DNA of 64,000 nt, taken from Methylotenera sp. (GTDB lineage: Bacteria > Pseudomonadota > Gammaproteobacteria > Burkholderiales > Methylophilaceae). Under the pieces are notes generated by a model that made no database searches, was not told where the DNA came from, and saw only the letters and a list, made by a program, of their open reading frames with translations. This document shows positions 9,580 to 19,600 of this stretch, piece after piece. Within the stretch, counting starts at the first letter, position 1. Each line of letters starts with the position of its first letter. Both the position numbers and the translations under genes were made by a program. The stretch spans positions 62,001 through 126,000 of the forward strand of contig JACMNB010000036.1 of the NCBI GenBank assembly GCA_014378845.1, in the 5' to 3' direction.

Positions 9580-10359
9580 ATGCGCTCTCAGTTCTTAAAC
9601 AGTTGGCTAAAATTAAATTTAACTAAATTTGGCATAACTAATATTGGTGTGATTTGGGTTAATGTCATTTGGCCTAGTGTTATTTGTGTTAGTACCATTG
9701 TCATGGCTTTGGTTGCATCGCCTATGCAGGCAAAACAAACCAATGACATCACTAATAATATTGCAACAAAAACCACAATTGCAAGAACACAAACAATTTT
9801 AGTTTTTGGCGATAGCTTATCGGCAGGCTATGGCCTTACGCAAGACCAAGGATGGGTTGTGCTTTTAGGGCAACAATTAGCCCAAAATAAACTAGGTAAG
9901 CTATCTTATAAAGTGGTAAATGCCAGTATAAGCGGCGAAACTACCAGCGGCGGCTTGGCGCGTTTTAGCGCTGCACTTGCAACACACAAACCCAATATCG
10001 TCATTTTAGAACTGGGTGCAAACGATGGTTTACGCGGTTTACCCATTAACGAAATGCAAACTAATTTAAGCCAAATGATTGTGCAAGCCAAAACAGCTAA
10101 GGCAAAAGTGCTGTTAGTGGGCATGAAAATTCCACCCAACTACGGCCTAAAATACAGCAAAAATTTTAGCGCCACCTATAGCAATTTGGCCAATCAACAT
10201 CACATTGCGTTAGTGCCATTTTTGTTAGAAGGCGTTGCTGGCAAGCCAGAGCTAACTCAAGCCGATGGCCTGCACCCGCTTGTAATAGCGCAACCACAGT
10301 TATTAGAAAATGTTTGGGGAATACTGGTAAAAATGCTGAATAATACAGTTGGTTTATAA
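9580..10359 (+). CDS. tesA: GDSL-family arylesterase / acyl-CoA thioesterase I (TesA-like)
   Basis: This is a periplasmic serine hydrolase of the SGNH/GDSL family acting on acyl thioesters or aryl esters. All blocks are visible: VFGDSLSAGYG (nucleophile Ser), NASISGETTSGG (Gly), LELGANDGLRG (Asn) and DGLHP (Asp/His). The N-terminus is unusual: about 55 residues rich in Ile, Val and Asn precede the last hydrophobic stretch ending SPMQAKQ, so the signal segment is long. The start at ATG 9580 is uncertain; a TTG lies at 9559, and an internal ATG before ALVASPMQA would give a short conventional signal peptide. The 5' ends of this gene and the divergent ABC gene nearly touch, so their promoters must overlap each other's coding DNA. 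Confidence 0.9.
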   Translation: MRSQFLNSWLKLNLTKFGITNIGVIWVNVIWPSVICVSTIVMALVASPMQAKQTNDITNNIATKTTIARTQTILVFGDSLSAGYGLTQDQGWVVLLGQQLAQNKLGKLSYKVVNASISGETTSGGLARFSAALATHKPNIVILELGANDGLRGLPINEMQTNLSQMIVQAKTAKAKVLLVGMKIPPNYGLKYSKNFSATYSNLANQHHIALVPFLLEGVAGKPELTQADGLHPLVIAQPQLLENVWGILVKMLNNTVGL

Positions 10360-10373
10360 GATAGTTCTTAATC

Positions 10374-11741
10374 TTAAATCCAATTAACTACCAAACCCAT
10401 TTCATCATTGCCAGCCTGCAAGCTAGCATCTACGCCAATATTTGGTATTACAACCAAAGTATCATTCATAAAAATCAATGGCAATTGCTCGCGTTGCCAA
10501 GGCGGCATTTCATGGTTTTGTAGGATGACTTTTAGGCTGCGGCGTGGGCGGTTTAAATCGGGTTTAAAGCGCTCGCCGCCTTCTCGAAATTGAATGCGTA
10601 ATGATGCGTTTTCAATTTTGCGCAAACTCAGACCTTCGCCCATTATTTTGCTAAAAGTTAGGCGCGATTGATTGGGTAAAACTATTTCGGCTTCACCTTG
10701 CCACAGCCAATCAATTGGCGGGTTTGGCGGCATTTTTTGTACTAAATACGCACGGTTTTGACAGCGCTTCAAAGTTAAACTCTCGCTTACTTTCAGCTCA
10801 ATATTTGCATCAGATTTAGCATGAAAAAGTTGCTGCGATATTTGCTGTAATTGTGTTGCGCTAGGCATTTGCAAGCCGTTTTGCGCCAACCACCAACGCA
10901 GGCAATTATTGACGCGATTTTCACTTAGGTTTTTTAAGGCACTTAAATTTAAACCACTTAAATTCAAGCTTCTTAAACCAACGGTAGATTTTTTATTGGC
11001 GTCAAAGCCCGCTTTTATGGCATCAATAAGTGCTAATTCATCCAACAACTCATTGGCATCGGACATGTGTTGCGCGCTACGGCTGATAGTATGTTTAATG
11101 GCTGGATATTTTTTTTCTAACTTTGGCAAAATTTCATGCCGAATAAAATTGCGGTCAAACGTTGTATCAGCATTGCTTTCATCCTCAATCCAAGTCAGTT
11201 GATGTTGCTTGGCATACGCTTTTAAATGGCTGCGCGGCACGTGTAATAAGGGGCGCATCAGTTTACCATTGATTATTGGCATGCCTGCCAACCCTTTTAC
11301 GCCGGCGCCGCGAGCCAGCTGCAACAACAAGGTTTCGGCTTGATCGTCTTGATGATGTGCTAAACAAACAAATTGTGCATCTGTGCTTAAAAGCGCCTTG
11401 TAGCGCGCCTCACGCGCAGTCGCCTCTACCCCTAAGCCACTATTTTTATTGATATTAACTTTAGATAACGTAAATGGCACGTTGAGACACAGGCAAGTTT
11501 GTTGACAAAAATCTAGCCACTTACCAGCATTTTTACTTAAGCCATGGTGCACGTGATGCGCAGAAAGTTGAAACGGAAGGGTTTTGTTGATTTTAGAAAA
11601 TATTTGCAGTAAAACGGTAGAGTCTAAACCGCCGCTAAAAGCCACAACCAGCTTGGGATTCGCTAGCTTGCTCTGTGTAAATGCATCAAGCAAAAAAGTT
11701 TTAACATGATGTTCTAGTGAGAATTTTTTTTGACTGTTCAT
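10374..11741 (-). CDS. tilS: tRNA(Ile)-lysidine synthase
   Basis: TilS converts C34 of the tRNA-Ile with a CAU anticodon to lysidine, so that it reads AUA; it is essential. The protein has 455 residues. The N-terminal PP-loop is VVAFSGGLDSTVLLQ. Next come the HHVHHGLS segment, LAHHQDDQAETLLLQLARGAG, and the RPLL and RNFIRHEILP motifs. A linker domain and the TilS C-terminal domain (REGGERFKP, LKVILQNHEMPPWQR) complete it. The ATG at 11741 sits directly at a dispersed repeat whose minus strand supplies a purine-rich GGGGAAGGA just before the start. It ends 14 bp from the convergent tesA and is downstream of accA. Confidence 0.96.
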   Translation of the reverse strand: MNSQKKFSLEHHVKTFLLDAFTQSKLANPKLVVAFSGGLDSTVLLQIFSKINKTLPFQLSAHHVHHGLSKNAGKWLDFCQQTCLCLNVPFTLSKVNINKNSGLGVEATAREARYKALLSTDAQFVCLAHHQDDQAETLLLQLARGAGVKGLAGMPIINGKLMRPLLHVPRSHLKAYAKQHQLTWIEDESNADTTFDRNFIRHEILPKLEKKYPAIKHTISRSAQHMSDANELLDELALIDAIKAGFDANKKSTVGLRSLNLSGLNLSALKNLSENRVNNCLRWWLAQNGLQMPSATQLQQISQQLFHAKSDANIELKVSESLTLKRCQNRAYLVQKMPPNPPIDWLWQGEAEIVLPNQSRLTFSKIMGEGLSLRKIENASLRIQFREGGERFKPDLNRPRRSLKVILQNHEMPPWQREQLPLIFMNDTLVVIPNIGVDASLQAGNDEMGLVVNWI

Positions 11742-11880
11742 TCCTTCCCCTTTTTAGGGGGAAGGTTAGGATGGGGGTGAGTTTTTTGCGCTAGATGCTG
11801 CATTTATTCCCTTGCAAAATTCTTAGCCCACGCTTGCTATTGACCCCCACCCTAAGCCTCCCCCTTAAAGGGTGAGGGGA
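11741..11880. repeat. Dispersed C/G-tract repeat between accA and tilS
   Basis: The left arm (11741-11781) reads CTTCCCCTTTTTAGGGGGAA followed by GGTTAGGATGGGGGTG. The right arm (about 11840-11880) carries its approximate reverse complement, ACCCCCACCCTAAGCC, plus CCCTTAAAGGGTGAGGGG. The same family occurs inside hrpA at 38928-39052, and a short relative is at 39772-39800. On the minus strand its end forms the ribosome-binding region of tilS. Confidence 0.75.
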
Positions 11881-11923
11881 TGATATTTAGTTACTTGCTA
11901 GTTATTTGTTAGTCATTAGTTAG

Positions 11924-12919
11924 TTACTTGGCCGCAGTTTCTTTGAATTTGCCATAACCCATTAGTCGCTCATAGCGCGCGGCTAATAGCTTATCGATTG
12001 GTTTTTTTTTCAATACTGCAAGTGCAGTTTTAATCGTGCTGCCTAGCGATTCCATCGTGGCAGCAATGTCGCGATGCGCGCCGCCCAGGGGCTCATTCAC
12101 AATCACATCAACCAAGCCGAAACCTTTAAGCCTATCTGCCGTAATGCCTAACGTTTCTGCGGCTTCTGGCGCTTTTGATGCACTTTTCCACAAAATACTG
12201 GCGCAACCTTCAGGCGAGATTACCGAATACGTTGAATATTGCAGCATAATCAGTTGATCGACCACGCCAAGCGCTAGGGCGCCGCCGGATCCACCTTCGC
12301 CAATCACTACGCCTAAAATGGGTGTTTTAAGCTCGCTCATCACAAATAAATTACGCGCAATCGCTTCACTTTGGCCACGCTCTTCTGCGCCTATGCCTGG
12401 GTAAGCACCTGGGGTGTCAATTAAAGTAATAATTGGTAAACCAAACTTCTCTGCCATGCGAAACAAGCGCAAGGCCTTACGGTAGCCTTCTGGGCGCGGC
12501 ATGCCAAAGTTGCGGTATTGCCGCTCTTTTACATCGCGGCCTTTTTGGTGGCCAATCACCATCACGGGAATGCCTTCAAAGCGCGCTAAACCGCCAACAA
12601 TGGCTGGGTCGTCTGCATAGGCGCGGTCGCCATGCAGCTCTTCAAAATCGGTAAACAAATGTTCGATATAATCAAGCGTATAAGGCCGCTGCGGGTGGCG
12701 CGCCACCTGCGAAATTTGCCAAGCACTAAGCTTGCTGTAAGTATCTTCTATTAATTTTTTTTGTTTTTTTTGTAGCTGATCAAGCTCTTTTGAGACATCA
12801 ATCGCATCGTGTTCATCATGCGACACTTGCAATGCTTCTATACGCTTTTCAAGCTCTGCAATAGATTGCTCAAAATCTAAATAACTAATTTTTATATCGG
12901 TAGCGCGCTTTGATTTCAT
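11924..12919 (-). CDS. accA: Acetyl-CoA carboxylase carboxyltransferase subunit alpha
   Basis: AccA is half of the carboxyltransferase that moves CO2 from carboxybiotin to acetyl-CoA, the first step of fatty-acid synthesis. The protein has 331 residues, slightly longer than the roughly 319 usual in the family. The coiled N-terminus [17 protein letters not shown] is followed by [50 protein letters not shown] and the oxyanion/binding segments [16 protein letters not shown] and [10 protein letters not shown]. It sits between dnaE and tilS on the same strand, 30 bp from dnaE, a neighbourhood common in beta- and gammaproteobacteria. No strong Shine-Dalgarno is visible before the ATG at 12919; translation may couple to dnaE. 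Confidence 0.97.
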   Translation of the reverse strand: MKSKRATDIKISYLDFEQSIAELEKRIEALQVSHDEHDAIDVSKELDQLQKKQKKLIEDTYSKLSAWQISQVARHPQRPYTLDYIEHLFTDFEELHGDRAYADDPAIVGGLARFEGIPVMVIGHQKGRDVKERQYRNFGMPRPEGYRKALRLFRMAEKFGLPIITLIDTPGAYPGIGAEERGQSEAIARNLFVMSELKTPILGVVIGEGGSGGALALGVVDQLIMLQYSTYSVISPEGCASILWKSASKAPEAAETLGITADRLKGFGLVDVIVNEPLGGAHRDIAATMESLGSTIKTALAVLKKKPIDKLLAARYERLMGYGKFKETAAK

Positions 12920-12949
12920 TCGATTAAATGTGCGTGAATTGATTTGAGT

Positions 12950-15900
12950 CTAATTATAAAGGATTTTTACGTTTTCTACCGATAACCATGCTTGTAGATG
13001 TTGCAATAAATCATCATGCAAGGCTACGCGCCATGCTTCACCCAGCATCAAGCTAGTTTGCGCTTGGCCGTTGTGATACTCAATTTTCACAGGACACATT
13101 TTTTGTTCTGGATTAGGTTTTTTGCAATACGGTTTGAGTATATTGGTGAGTTTAATCGCGTCTGATAGACCATTGCACGATAATTTAAGCATGCTGGCGT
13201 GCGCGCTGCGTGCGGCGGCTAAATCAAACAGCTTACGCACATTAACGCGGTTACCGCCACTAAATTCGTCAAAACTCACGCGGCCTTCTACAATGAGTAA
13301 ACTATCTTCTTTAATAATTGACGCGTATTGATTGAGTAAATCGCTGCCAACCACTACCTCTACCCGCGCCACCGCGTCATCAAGGGTCACAATCGCCATT
13401 TTGCCGCGCTGCGTCATGCGAATGCGCACGCCAGCCACAATGCCTGCCATTAATTTTGGCTGCTCTTGCGGCGTTAAATCGGCCAGTGTGCCGCGCACAA
13501 ATTGACTGACTTCATGTTTAAGGTTTAAAAATGGATGCCCACTTAAATAAAAGCCCAGCGCCGCTTTTTCTTCGATTAAGCTTTGTTGCGGGCTCCAAGC
13601 GGCCACTTTTGGCAACGCGTGCTTGCTTGCATCATCACCGCCGCCAAACAAGCTATCTTGGCCAATGTGGCTATTTTGTTGATCGGCGGCAGCAATCGCC
13701 ATGCTAACGCCTGCCAACAGCGCAGCGCGGTTGGATTCTAACTTATCAAAAGCACCTACGCGAATTAGCGATTCAATCACACGTCTGTTCACTTTGCGCA
13801 AATCTAATCGACTACAAAAATCGAACAAATCGGTAAATGGCGCGTTTTCACGTGCCGCTAAAATCAGCTCAATCGCTGCCAAGCCCGTGCCTTTAACTGC
13901 GCCTAAACCATAGAGTATTTGCGTACTATTTAGCGGCTCAAAACGGTAACCGCTTTGGTTAACATCGGGCGGCAACACTTCAACTTTATTGGGCGCGCAA
14001 TCATCAAAAAAGCTGTGAATATTATCGGTATTATTCATGTCGGCCGACATGGTTGACGCCAAAAATGCCGCAGGATAATGGGCTTTTAAATACGCCGTAT
14101 GATAAGCAACCAGCGCATAAGCCGCAGCGTGAGATTTATTAAAACCATACCCGGCAAATTTTTCCAGCAAGTCAAATAACTCGGTCGCTTGCCTATCATT
14201 TAATCCATTTTTTAACGCGCCTTCGGTAAATATGGCGCGCTGCGCGTCCATTTCTTCTTTTTTCTTTTTACCCATCGCACGGCGCAATAAATCGGCGCCG
14301 CCCAAGCTGTAGCCCGCCACTACTTGTGCAATTTGCATCACTTGTTCTTGATACACAGCAATACCGTAAGTTTCTTTGAGTATCGATTCGGTTGCAGGAT
14401 GCGGATATTCCACGCGCTGTAAACCATGTTTACGGCGACAATAATCAGGAATTAAATCCATCGGGCCAGGCCGATATAAGGCCACCAGCGCGATAATATC
14501 TTCAAAGCAATCAGGTTTCGCCTGTTTCAGCATGTCTTTCATACCGCGCGACTCTAGCTGAAACACGGCAGTGGTATTGGCAGTCTTTAGCAGTTGGTAA
14601 CTAGCTTTATCATCTAGCGGCAGCGTTGCAAAGCTAAGCGGCGCGTCGCCGAGCGCCGCGCGTTGCTTGTTAGCGTTAATCATCGCTAGCTCTAAAATGG
14701 TGAGCGTTCGCAAGCCCAAAAAGTCGAACTTAACTAAGCCAACCGCTTCCACATCGTCTTTATCATACTGGCTAACAAAACTGCCACCATCCGCTTGGCA
14801 ATAAATTGGTGAAAAATCCGAAATTTTGCTGGGCGAAATCAGCACGCCGCCCGCGTGCATGCCCACATTGCGCACTAAGCCTTCTAAGCGCAGCGCCAGC
14901 TCTAGCAATTGGGCTACTTCATCTTCTGCCTCGCGCCGCGCTTGCAATTGCGGCTCTTTCTCTAAGGCACTTTCCAGAGTAATACCTAACTCAAGCGGTA
15001 TTAATTTAGCAATGCCATCCACAAAATTAAACGGCAAATCGAGCACGCGGCCCACATCGCGAATCACCGCTTTAGCCGCCATGGTGCCGAAAGTAGCAAT
15101 TTGCGAAACGGCGTCTAAGCCATATTTTTGCTTCACATAATCAATCACGCGATCGCGACCGTCCATGCAAAAATCGATGTCAAAGTCGGGCATCGAAACG
15201 CGATCAGGGTTTAAAAAACGCTCAAACAGCAAGTTGTAAGCAAGCGGATCTAAATCGGTAATATTTAAACTGTAAGCAACCAATGAGCCAGCGCCAGAGC
15301 CGCGCCCAGGCCCAACAGGCACGCCGTTATGCTTGGCCCAATTGATAAAATCGGCCACAATTAAAAAGTAGCCTGCAAAGCCCATTTGATTGATGATTTT
15401 GCACTCAAACGCAAGCCTAGCTTGGTATTCTGCGCGCTTAGCTTCTTTTTTGTCGGCGTTTGGGTACAGCACGTTTAAGCGCGCTTCTAAGCCGATTTCA
15501 GATTGCTGCACCAAATACGTATCTAAACTTTCGCCATTGGGTGTGGGAAAGTTGGGCAGATAATTTTTGCCTAATTCAATGGTTAAATTGCAACGTTTTG
15601 CTAGCTCAACAGTATTAGCTAAAGCCTCGGGAATATCCGCAAATAACTCAACCATCTGTGTTTGGGTTTTAAAATACTGCTCGGCCGTAAATTGGCGCGG
15701 GCGGCGACTATCCGCCAACATGTAACCCTCAGAAATACAAGTGCGCGCTTCGTGCGCCATAAAGTCATCGGCCGCAATAAACTGGATGGGATGCGTTGCC
15801 AAAACTGGCAAATTAAACGTGCTAGCCAAATCGAGCGCGTGATGAATCAACGATTCTTGTTGATTAAATTTCTCTTGCGCTGAATTCTCTGTGGGCGCAT

Positions 15901-16456
15901 TAACCCGTTGTAACTCAATATATAGGCGATTGGGAAAAGCGTCTGACCATTGTTTAGCAACTTTAGAAGCTTGCGCGATGTTACCCGCAATAAGCGCCGC
16001 GCCGATGTCACTTTGCGCGTTACCTGTGATTAAAATAAGGCCTTGCGTATTTTGCAGCCATTCGGGCTTAAGCTCAGCGCGGCCACGGTATTGATTCTCA
16101 AGAAAGGCGCGGCTAATGAGCGCGCACAATTGCAAATAACCGTCGTGATTTTGCACCAGCAATAGGGCGCGATGCGGGGAATCGCGATTTTGGCTATTTT
16201 CTAACCAAATATCGCAGCCAATAATCGGCTTAACGCCTTTACCGCGCGCAGCTTTATAAAACTTGATGATGCCAAATAAATTACTTAAATCGGTGAGAGC
16301 CAGCGCAGGCATGGCGTCTTTACTCGCTTGCAGCACATAGTCATCATTGCGCACAATACCATCAACAATTGAAAACTCGCTATGGCAGCGCAAATGCACA
16401 AATTGCGGGCTATGTGCCGAGTTGTTTTCTAAGAGTTGTTGAGCAAAATCTTGCAT
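12950..16456 (-). CDS. dnaE: DNA polymerase III subunit alpha
   Basis: This is the replicative polymerase catalytic subunit, 1168 residues, close to the 1160 of E. coli. The order is a PHP domain at the N-terminus (HLRCHSEFSIVDGIVRNDDY), the polymerase domain with GPGRGSGAGSLVAY and the catalytic acidic motif MPDFDIDFCMDGR, then YQEQVMQIAQVVAGYSLGGADLLRRAMGKKK and FNKSHAAAYALVAY. A helix-hairpin-helix/beta-binding region and a C-terminal OB-fold (GIVAGVRIRMTQRGKMAIVTLDD) follow. It is the single-exon DnaE1 type and no intein is seen. It is the first gene of a leftward dnaE-accA-tilS group. Confidence 0.98.
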   Translation of the reverse strand: MQDFAQQLLENNSAHSPQFVHLRCHSEFSIVDGIVRNDDYVLQASKDAMPALALTDLSNLFGIIKFYKAARGKGVKPIIGCDIWLENSQNRDSPHRALLLVQNHDGYLQLCALISRAFLENQYRGRAELKPEWLQNTQGLILITGNAQSDIGAALIAGNIAQASKVAKQWSDAFPNRLYIELQRVNAPTENSAQEKFNQQESLIHHALDLASTFNLPVLATHPIQFIAADDFMAHEARTCISEGYMLADSRRPRQFTAEQYFKTQTQMVELFADIPEALANTVELAKRCNLTIELGKNYLPNFPTPNGESLDTYLVQQSEIGLEARLNVLYPNADKKEAKRAEYQARLAFECKIINQMGFAGYFLIVADFINWAKHNGVPVGPGRGSGAGSLVAYSLNITDLDPLAYNLLFERFLNPDRVSMPDFDIDFCMDGRDRVIDYVKQKYGLDAVSQIATFGTMAAKAVIRDVGRVLDLPFNFVDGIAKLIPLELGITLESALEKEPQLQARREAEDEVAQLLELALRLEGLVRNVGMHAGGVLISPSKISDFSPIYCQADGGSFVSQYDKDDVEAVGLVKFDFLGLRTLTILELAMINANKQRAALGDAPLSFATLPLDDKASYQLLKTANTTAVFQLESRGMKDMLKQAKPDCFEDIIALVALYRPGPMDLIPDYCRRKHGLQRVEYPHPATESILKETYGIAVYQEQVMQIAQVVAGYSLGGADLLRRAMGKKKKEEMDAQRAIFTEGALKNGLNDRQATELFDLLEKFAGYGFNKSHAAAYALVAYHTAYLKAHYPAAFLASTMSADMNNTDNIHSFFDDCAPNKVEVLPPDVNQSGYRFEPLNSTQILYGLGAVKGTGLAAIELILAARENAPFTDLFDFCSRLDLRKVNRRVIESLIRVGAFDKLESNRAALLAGVSMAIAAADQQNSHIGQDSLFGGGDDASKHALPKVAAWSPQQSLIEEKAALGFYLSGHPFLNLKHEVSQFVRGTLADLTPQEQPKLMAGIVAGVRIRMTQRGKMAIVTLDDAVARVEVVVGSDLLNQYASIIKEDSLLIVEGRVSFDEFSGGNRVNVRKLFDLAAARSAHASMLKLSCNGLSDAIKLTNILKPYCKKPNPEQKMCPVKIEYHNGQAQTSLMLGEAWRVALHDDLLQHLQAWLSVENVKILYN

Positions 16457-16556
16457 ACGATATTTTACCTGTATGCAAATTAGAATGGTGTTTAAAAATT
16501 AAAAATGTAGCTAGTAAAAGTGCTATTAATGGCTTGATTTTTGTTGATCTATGACG

Positions 16557-16586
16557 AAAAAAAACCGCATTGTGTTAATTATGCGG
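16557..16586 (-). terminator. Rho-independent terminator of the pil-chp operon
   Basis: On the minus strand, a stem CCGCAT / ATGCGG with a 10-base loop is followed by eight T residues (16564-16557), 27 bp after the chpA stop. It also insulates dnaE. Confidence 0.75.
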
Positions 16587-16612
16587 ATTTTTTGACTGCA
16601 ATTACATGGCAT

Positions 16613-19600
16613 TTAATGACGTTTATTGGCGATCAATTCTCTCATCATCTCAATCAAATCATCATCTTGCACCGGTTTACCAAAAAAGGCATCTACGCCA
16701 ATTTCTTTAGCTAAACTCCGATGTTTATCTGCAGTGCGCGAGCTAATCATGATGAGCGGCGTGCTTGCCGTGCGACCATCATCGCGAATGTTACGCGCCA
16801 AGGCAAAGCCATCCATACGCGGCATTTCAATGTCGGTTAAAATCGCGTCTGGGGTCATCTCTTGCAACACTTGGATGGCGTCAATACCATCTTTTGCCAC
16901 AATCACCTCAAAGCCTTCACGCTCTAGCGATCGGCTTAACACTTTGCGCATGGTGAGAGAATCATCAACCACTAAAATGCGATATTTGGCGATTGCGCTT
17001 TCTAAGTTTGCTTTTGGCGCCGCAACGACAGTGCCAATGGTTAAAATAGCGCGCGCCACCAGTTGTACCGGGTTAATAATCAACATGATATTGCCATCCC
17101 CAGTAACCGTTGCGCCCACAATACCTGGCACGCGCGCCATTTGCGCGCCAATTGGCTTCATTACCGCCTCTTGGTTGCCGATAACTTCATCGACATGCAG
17201 TGCAATATTAAACGAGCCTACGCGCAGTAATAACACCGAGTTATAAGCTTGGCTATCGGGTGCATGGGTTTGGTGATCGAGTAAACTAGCCAAATAATGC
17301 ATGGGGTACTGTTTATCTGCCCAAACAATTTCTTTTGCCTCGTAGGCATTTATCAAATCTGCGCGTTTGATTTTTTGTGCTTGCTCAATAATGCCCACGG
17401 GCAATGCGTAAGTTGAAGTGCCAGAACGCACCACCAGCACTTGTGCCACCGATAGCGTGACTGGTAAATTAACCGTAAATACGGTGCCTTTGCCATATTC
17501 ACTACTCAGCTCCACACGGCCGCCTAAACCGCTTACATCATTACGTACCACATCTAAACCAACGCCGCGGCCTGCAATTTGCGTCACTGTATCGGCGGTG
17601 GAAAAGCCCGATTCAAAAATAATCGACATTAGCGCTTGTTCGCTTACTTCTACATTTTGCTCAATGAGTTTATTTTTAATGGCTTTTTCTTTTACACGTT
17701 GCAAGTTAATGCCTGCGCCGTCATCAGATACGGTAATTTGAATCTCTTCATTAATTTGGCTTACTTTTAAGGTAATGTTGCCAGTATTCGATTTGCCCTG
17801 ATTACGCCGCTCGCTTGCCGATTCTAAACCGTGTGCAACGGCGTTACGCAGCAAATGCTCAATCGGTGCGCCCAATTTGTCGAGTACACTGCGGTCAATT
17901 TCAGTCTCGTCGCCTTCAATCACCAGTTCAACTGTCTTTTTAAGCTCGCGCGCGGTTTGGCGCACAATACGCTGCAAGCGCTCAGTAATTTGCTTAAATG
18001 GCAACATGCGCACACTTAGCAAGTTTTGCTGCAAATCACGGTTCATGCGGTTTTGTTGTTGCAGCGCCGCTTCTGTCTGATTCAAATTAGACAACAAACC
18101 GGTTTGAATCGTCGCAACGTCGTTGACGCTCTCGGCAATCATGCGGGTTAGCTCTTGCAGGCGCGTAAATCGGTCAAACTCAAGCGGGTCAAAGGTCTCG
18201 TTGGCTTCTTGCAATATACTCATGCGTGATTGCAACTGCGTTTCGGCTTCAATTTCCAGCTCGCGTAAGTAAGCGCGCAGCCGCGTTAAGCTTTCTGTTA
18301 AATCATTAGATGATTGCTTAAAGCCCGTTAACTCTCTATCCATGCGCGAGCGAATAATCGAAATCTCGCCCGCTTCGTTAATCAGCCTATCTAGCGAATC
18401 GGCGCGCATACGCAAATACTGCGCTTTACGGTCAACCGCCCGGCTAGCCGGTGCTGCGTCCACCACTGGCATTGGGTTAATAACGTCATCGGGCGTTTCC
18501 AAGATTGTATCGTCAAAATAAGCGCCAATTTTGTCTAACTCAATAAACATCGTATCAAAATCGGGTTCGGCCATTTTAAGTTTAAGCGAGCGTATGACTT
18601 GATCTTCCAGCTCGTGAATGGAATCGCCCAGCGCGGCTTGCCCTGCCATGCGCGCGCTGCCTTTTAGCGTATGTAGCGATCGCTGCAAGGCATCAGGATG
18701 TGCAGATTGCTTAGGGCTGGCGCGCCAAGCGCGCAGCTCTGTACCAATTTCTGGCACAATCTCGCGCGCTTCTTCTATAAACATGGTGAGTAATTCTTGA
18801 TCGACTTGAGAAGCATCTAAACGATTATTTTTATTGAACGCCCGACCTTGCGTAATGAGCTTAACTTCCATCTCGGCAGACGCGTCATCAAGCTCAACGA
18901 GCTTTTGTTCAATGACGGTGGGTTCAATTTTAGTAGGATCAGCTATTGAATTTGTAGCTGGCAATGCTGCAGCTAAAGCAACAGGTTCAATCGTAACTGA
19001 TGGAAGGTTAACTTCATCATCAGGGTGTTGCGATTCTGTAAAACTAACGGTGAGTTCTTTATTTTGAATTGCTTGTTGCGTGGCCTGATTTATTACTCTA
19101 ATCAAAGCGTTAGCCGCACGAGGATTTTTATATTCTGAAATTTTTTGCCACATGTGCGACAAACTTTTTACGGTACTGGTGTATAGATCTAAATGTTTAT
19201 CTGACCAAATTAAATTAATTTCGTCTAGCCAATGCTCTAAGGCACGGCTTAATAAGCCCATTTGTTTAAACTGAGCCGCCAGCGCATTGCTGGCTAATTT
19301 ATGTATTGCATGACGTGCTGCATCAGATGGATGTGACGTTTTATTGTCGGCCAGTTTAATCACGTCTTGCTCTAGTATCGTGATATTTTGCATGCTTTCA
19401 TTAATAAAAATATCATATAGCGCACGGCTCATTTCCAGCGTACCGCCAATAATGACACGTGCATCAGATTTTTCGACAATACTACTGGCTTGATCGGTAC
19501 TGCTGGAGAATGCATTGATGCGTATTACCCATGCATCCTGATGGACAATTGCTTGACTAGTTGCGCGTAGTTCTGCAGTCCAACCTGCAAATGCGGCAGA

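Noticed and set aside
16626-17246. Plus-strand open frame of about 200 codons within chpA
   Set aside because: Shadow of the highly conserved receiver and CheW coding region on the other strand.
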